The notes beneath the pieces were generated by a model. That model made no database searches and was not told the origin of the DNA. It saw nothing but the letters and a program-made list of their open reading frames with translations. This document shows, in pieces, positions 60,241 to 64,000 of a stretch of 64,000 nt of DNA. Positions within the stretch are counted from its first letter, which is position 1. Each line of letters opens with the position of its first letter. This stretch comes from Agapetus fuscipes. Lineage: Eukaryota; Arthropoda; Insecta; Trichoptera; Glossosomatidae. The DNA is taken from the NCBI GenBank assembly GCA_951799405.1, contig OX637333.1, forward strand, positions 17,111,960 through 17,175,959. The letters run 5' to 3'. Both the position numbers and the translations under genes were made by a program.

Positions 60241-60323
60241 TAATGGTTATTTTTAATAGTTTTTAGTATTGTCTTTCAAATTGCATATTTAAAATTTCAT
60301 TTTTTTATTGTTTTATTACATTA

Positions 60324-60420
60324 CTAGCCTGCCTCCTCGTGCTGCGCACGACTACGGCATTCTAGTTTAAAGTCCAGCTTTGCCAGCACACTTTACCCCT
60401 TCTCTGATTTTTAAAAGATC
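60324..60420 (-). mobile_element. Helitron 3' end
   Basis: On the minus strand the CGTGC-GCA-GCACG hairpin is followed by AGGAGGCAGG and CTAG (60327-60324), then T. Related to the terminus at 42541. 5' end not located. Confidence 0.6.
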
Positions 60421-60597
60421 CATGAGAACTGACCAACAACAACAAAAAAAGTGGACAGTTTTATGGTAGAATCCCAGGCCTGATCGTGCTACTTCCTATT
60501 GTTGTGCAGGTGCTGCAGTCTTTCTTCTGCTTTTTGTATCTGCTCTTTATTTTTTTAGTGATAATGTTTTATGCTTGCTCGACTCTTTCATCATCAT

Positions 60598-60830
60598 TTA
60601 AGTGTATAGCTTGTCATTTCTTACAAAAATGGCCACCATAGAGCCATAGCTCCTCCTAAACAGACATATCTTCAATCCTGATTTAAAAACACTTGCACTT
60701 TCCACAGCTCTCAGCTCGTGTGGTAAGGCATTCAACAGCAGAGGGCTGGCAATGCAAAAAGCAAGATCCAAATAATTGGCTGTGTTGCTCCTGTTGGGTA
60801 CCCTGAGTCTATTCACAGCATTGCCGTTTC
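60598..60830 (-). repeat. CR1-like LINE C-terminal fragment
   Basis: Decodes as VPNRSNTANYLDLAFCIASP, then LNALPHELRAV and CLFRRSYG, a diverged LINE C-terminus different from the LINE at 61028. Confidence 0.65.
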
Positions 60831-60837
60831 TTACTTA

Positions 60838-60945
60838 TTCCTTGACTTATAGGTTGGTATGAGACTGACCACCCGTACTGTAAAAGATGGTTCACTTTGC
60901 CAATGTCACCTCTATTGCAGGGAAGGCCTGCAAGTGTAGCAGAAC
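60838..60945 (+). repeat. RTE 3'-end fragment
   Basis: TTCCTTGACTTATAGGTTGG to CAGGGAAGGCCTGCAAGTG; the tail half is missing, cut by the LINE whose 3' end is at 60950. Confidence 0.8.
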
Positions 60946-60949
60946 CAGT

Positions 60950-63712
60950 AATAATAATAATAATAATAATAATTGGACAATTTGTATACAGCGCCGTTTA
61001 GTGGCACTAGCCACCCCAAGGGCGCTTTTATGTGTTGAAGCTTCTGTTAAACAAATGTGTCTTAAGCAACTTCCTGAAACTGCCAACACTGGTCTCTGTT
61101 CTCAACTCCAGAGGTAGACTATTCCAGCAGGATGGACCAGCCGAACTAAAAGCCCTGTCTCCGAAACCAGTTCTGTTCCGTCGAAGAGGCAGTTGAAGCC
61201 TGTTTACGGCGTCACTCTGTGCAGAACGAAGAGTGCATCGTTTTCCACCTATCTGGTCGACTCTGCACAATTCACACAAGTACGATGGGGCAACTCCTCT
61301 GAGGGCATTAAAAACAGAAACACATATTTTGTACTCAATCCTCTCTGGGACTCGCAGCCAATGAAGGCGCCGCAACAGAGGAGAGACATGGTCAGTTTTT
61401 CGTCCTCCTAAAAGTAATTTGGCTGCAGCATTAAAGACGGACTGCAGTCTAGACTGCTGAAACCTTGGAAGACCCCAGAACAGACCATTGCAATAATCCA
61501 GTCTCGACACAACAAAGGACGCAATGAGAATCTTAGCAGCTTCGGATGTCAAACAGTTTCTGACCCATCTCAACTGCCTCAGGTGAAAAAAACAGGAGCT
61601 CACAGTCGAGCTTATTTGCGTACTCATGGAGAGAGTGTTGTCAAGATGGACCCCAAGAAACTTAATTGAGCTAGATGGATATACATCCAGGCCCATTACT
61701 TTAATTGGTGAAGAGCCAAGCAAGTGTTTCCTACCAGGAGACGACATCCAGATGAATTCTGTCTTGTCTGGATTCATTCTAAGGCGACACCTTGCCATCC
61801 ACTCAGCCACCACTTCAATGCACCGGACCATCTCAAGACTACAGGCATCTGTCATAGATGGCTGACAGAAACGACAAAGTAGAATATCATCAGCATAAGA
61901 ATAGTAGCTGGTGCCGTTCATCAGTACAGTGCTCTCAAGATCATTTGTGTACAGGGTAAAAAGTAAAGGCCCGAGCACAGATCCCTGAGGCACACCACAG
62001 TCCATGGGCATACCTGATGACTCACCATCAACATCCACAGTCTGACATCTGCCTTTCAGATATGAAGATAGCAATTTAGATACTCCTCCTCGGACTCCGT
62101 ACAACCTATCAAGCTTAGTGATGAGTATACTGTGATCAACAGTGTCGAAGGCAGCGCTCATGTCAAGTACTGCCACCATGGCAAGAGCACCGTCCCCAAC
62201 CGCAGCTATCACATCATTCACAATGCGAAGTAAGGCAGTCTCAGTGGAATGAGCTTTTCTATATGCTGACTGAAACTTAGACAGATATCCGCCTCGCTCC
62301 ATGTGCTGAGTGAGTTGCCAAACAACGGCCTTCTCAATAATTTTCGATATAAAAGGAACGGACGACACAGGTCTATAATTTTCCACAGAATCAGCTGGAA
62401 GGCTTGATTTTTTGAGAATTGGTGTAACAATTGATTTTTTAAGTTCCGTGGGAAAAATACACTCTGTAGTGAGAGACTTGTTGACCAATGCTGACAGAAT
62501 AGGTGCCACTTCACTTAAGCATCTTTTGACCAGCCATGTTGGAATTGGATCTAGTTTACATTGCTTGTTTGGACATGTGAGTACAAGCTTAACAACATCA
62601 TTCAACAAGACAGGCTTAAATGAAAAAATAACATTGCAACAATTGTTTGACTCTGGGGGATTAAAAATGGTCGCTGCACTGGATTCTCTTATTCTTCGTA
62701 ACTTCTCTGAAAAGTGACGAGAGAATTCACTTGCAGGAAGCTCCGGATGCTGAGTAGAACTTTTTCCCAGGACAAAGCTCATCGACTTCCACAGCGCCCT
62801 GGGGTTCTTGGCTTCGGTCTCCATTTTTCTGGTCCAGTAGGACGACCTTTTCCTCCTTATCAAAGTCCAATAGATGGTCTGGGCATTCATCCAGGTTGCA
62901 CGTGCAGTTTCTGTGCGACACCGTCGATACCTCCTCTCAAGGCGTCTCATCTCTGCTTTGCCACATCTGCATTCCTCATCAAACCAGCACTCAGATCTTC
63001 TCTGTCTCCTGATGGTTGTTTTGAGAGGAGCGTATTTGTTGATCAGCGAGAGCATGGTGCTATTGTAAGATTTGATAAGTTTGTTCGTGTCTGCCGAGGC
63101 AATAAAGTTTTTGTTGCAGATGTCGCTTCCAGACAACTCACATTGAAACTGCTCAACATTAAAATTCCGCCAAGGTCTGTTTGTGATACGTTTAAAAATT
63201 GGTTTTGGAGGGTTGAATACCGTAACTGCGGTTACTAGGCGATGATCCGTGTGGCCAATGTCAAGGACTTGACACTGTAGCAGAGGATCACCTGCATTAC
63301 AAATCACAACATCCAGGATACCACCTGCATCATGCGTCACCTGGTTCACCCGCTGATGAAAATTGAAATCATGCAACATACATAAAAACTTGGTGCTGTG
63401 GCCATCCTCCGCTCTATCAAGTCGGATGTTCATATCTCCCACAATAAACACTAGCATGGAATAGGTTGTCAGGCGTGTCAAAAGCTTCTTGAATTCATCG
63501 AAGAATAACGTACAGGGAGGCTTGGATCCAGGCCTGTAGACATTCACAATCAACACTGATGATCCACGAGACGTAAACACGCCAGCAATGCACTCAAAAG
63601 AAGAAAATTCAGGAACACTCTGTATCTGAGAGACCCTAAAACCATTTTTTACCACTATGACCACTCCGCCATGGTTAGTTATGTGTGCAGATTCAGTGGG
63701 TGGCATTTTTCG
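60950..63712 (-). mobile_element. CR1/L2-type LINE, nearly full ORF
   Basis: On the minus strand it starts abruptly in the endonuclease at about 63712 and ends with a short 3' UTR, the CCACTAAACGGCGCTGTATA terminus and an (ATT)n tail at 60951-60973. The microsatellite tail and hairpin-like 3' end are typical of CR1/L2 elements. Confidence 0.9.
61028..63706 (-). CDS. CR1/L2 LINE ORF2: endonuclease (partial) and reverse transcriptase
   Basis: 892 codons without a stop. The endonuclease is missing its first part. It keeps GGVVIVVKNGFRV, VNVYRPGS, VGDMNIRLDR (Asp/Asn), GGILDVVICN and DIGHTDHRLV (catalytic Asp-His). RT blocks: CKLDPIPTWLVKRC, NYRPVSSVPFISKIIEK, YLSKFQSAYRKAHSTETALL, VAVLDMSAAFDTVDHS (first catalytic Asp), MDCGVPQGSVLGPLLFTLYT, the SYYSYADDI box (about 61905), LRMNPDKTEFIWM and IKFLGVHLDNTLS. 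The C-terminal domain ends KLLKTHLFNRSF. It copies LINE RNA at nicked target DNA. Intact coding implies a young insertion; the copy is disabled only by 5' truncation, so the ATG at 63706 is not the native start. Confidence 0.9.
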   Translation of the reverse strand: MPPTESAHITNHGGVVIVVKNGFRVSQIQSVPEFSSFECIAGVFTSRGSSVLIVNVYRPGSKPPCTLFFDEFKKLLTRLTTYSMLVFIVGDMNIRLDRAEDGHSTKFLCMLHDFNFHQRVNQVTHDAGGILDVVICNAGDPLLQCQVLDIGHTDHRLVTAVTVFNPPKPIFKRITNRPWRNFNVEQFQCELSGSDICNKNFIASADTNKLIKSYNSTMLSLINKYAPLKTTIRRQRRSECWFDEECRCGKAEMRRLERRYRRCRTETARATWMNAQTIYWTLIRRKRSSYWTRKMETEAKNPRALWKSMSFVLGKSSTQHPELPASEFSRHFSEKLRRIRESSAATIFNPPESNNCCNVIFSFKPVLLNDVVKLVLTCPNKQCKLDPIPTWLVKRCLSEVAPILSALVNKSLTTECIFPTELKKSIVTPILKKSSLPADSVENYRPVSSVPFISKIIEKAVVWQLTQHMERGGYLSKFQSAYRKAHSTETALLRIVNDVIAAVGDGALAMVAVLDMSAAFDTVDHSILITKLDRLYGVRGGVSKLLSSYLKGRCQTVDVDGESSGMPMDCGVPQGSVLGPLLFTLYTNDLESTVLMNGTSYYSYADDILLCRFCQPSMTDACSLEMVRCIEVVAEWMARCRLRMNPDKTEFIWMSSPGRKHLLGSSPIKVMGLDVYPSSSIKFLGVHLDNTLSMSTQISSTVSSCFFHLRQLRWVRNCLTSEAAKILIASFVVSRLDYCNGLFWGLPRFQQSRLQSVFNAAAKLLLGGRKTDHVSPLLRRLHWLRVPERIEYKICVSVFNALRGVAPSYLCELCRVDQIGGKRCTLRSAQSDAVNRLQLPLRRNRTGFGDRAFSSAGPSCWNSLPLELRTETSVGSFRKLLKTHLFNRSFNT

Positions 63713-63861
63713 AGCCTTTTCTATGACAGAGTATTTTATATACAGAGTATTTTATATAGTATTTTATATAGTACTTTATATTTCGTTTTTATATTTTTAT
63801 TGGAGAGGTCTGCTTGGACAGGCGACCGACAAGGTATACTCACCCATCACAAAAATGTAAG
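63713..63861. other. AT-rich tandem words
   Basis: GTATTTTATATA is repeated about four times (63728-63780). No gene. Confidence 0.5.
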
Positions 63862-64000
63862 CTAACCCCCTCGGTAGCTGTAAACCTCCCACTTAAACTG
63901 ATGTCGTTGATGTAAAGAAGACATCTTACCTGTAAAAATAAATATATTCTTCTTCGGGGACAGGGCGGTAAGAAGTTATATATGTGCAGCTCAGATGCTT
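63862..64000 (+). repeat. tRNA-derived SINE, 3' part
   Basis: CCCCCTCGGTAGCTGTAAAC, ACCTGTAAAAATAAA, CTTCGGGGACAGGGCGG and AAGAAGTTATATATGTGCAG match the tail half of the SINE at 49412. Cut by the window end. Confidence 0.75.

Overview
The window is AT-rich, repeat-dominated animal DNA. Spliced exons with GT/AG junctions, C2H2 zinc fingers, tRNA-derived SINEs and a transposon load typical of arthropods suggest an insect (Lepidoptera-like). The species cannot be fixed from sequence alone.

Host genes. One convincing gene runs on the + strand from before base 1 to 43163. Six firm exons (14295-14480, 15961-16137, 17114-17170, 17771-17869, 19264-19521, 42827-43163) and a weaker one (943-1113) all join in the same intron phase. 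They encode two tandem helix-turn-helix (Psq/CENP-B-N-like) modules followed by seven C2H2 zinc fingers, two of which are completed only by splicing. The last intron is 23.3 kb and full of transposons. A second, less certain locus near 51.8-53.0 kb shows two convergent 3' ends whose poly(A) signals lie about 30 bp apart.

Mobile elements. (1) A young, nearly complete Gypsy element (6716-13247) carries SAP and coiled-coil regions in Gag and, after integrase, a macrodomain-like module plus a CCCH zinc finger. A second, diverged Gypsy (1401-3524) keeps the same C-terminal modules; this is the most unusual coding observation. (2) An RTE-like LINE family (5' half 22.1-23.9 kb, 3' halves 45.4-46.3 and 53.0-53.7 kb) has left more than 30 short 3'-end copies with (AGATT)n or (ATAATCT)n tails. 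(3) CR1/L2 LINEs lie at 29.65-30.84 and 60.95-63.71 kb, and a Jockey-like LINE at 4.2-5.5 kb. (4) A Penelope-like element with inverted terminal repeats and hammerhead-ribozyme-like motifs lies at 31.66-33.45 kb. (5) A non-autonomous Helitron family (19.5-22.1, 28.8-34.5, 34.5-35.3, 35.4-38.0, 38.0-39.8 kb) serves as a landing pad for other elements. (6) DNA transposons include five hAT-type elements, a palindromic Tc1 element, PIF-like and mariner MITEs and a 400-bp TIR element. (7) A tRNA-derived SINE family is present, and a 172-bp satellite array fills 57.7-60.2 kb.

Layout: 0-14 kb, Gypsy and LINE insertions in an upstream intron; 14-19.5 kb, a cluster of host exons; 19.5-42.8 kb, the giant last intron with nested Helitron/RTE/Penelope/CR1; 42.8-43.2 kb, the terminal exon; 43.2-57.3 kb, mixed DNA transposons, SINEs and a small convergent gene pair; 57.3-64 kb, satellite then a long CR1/L2 LINE.
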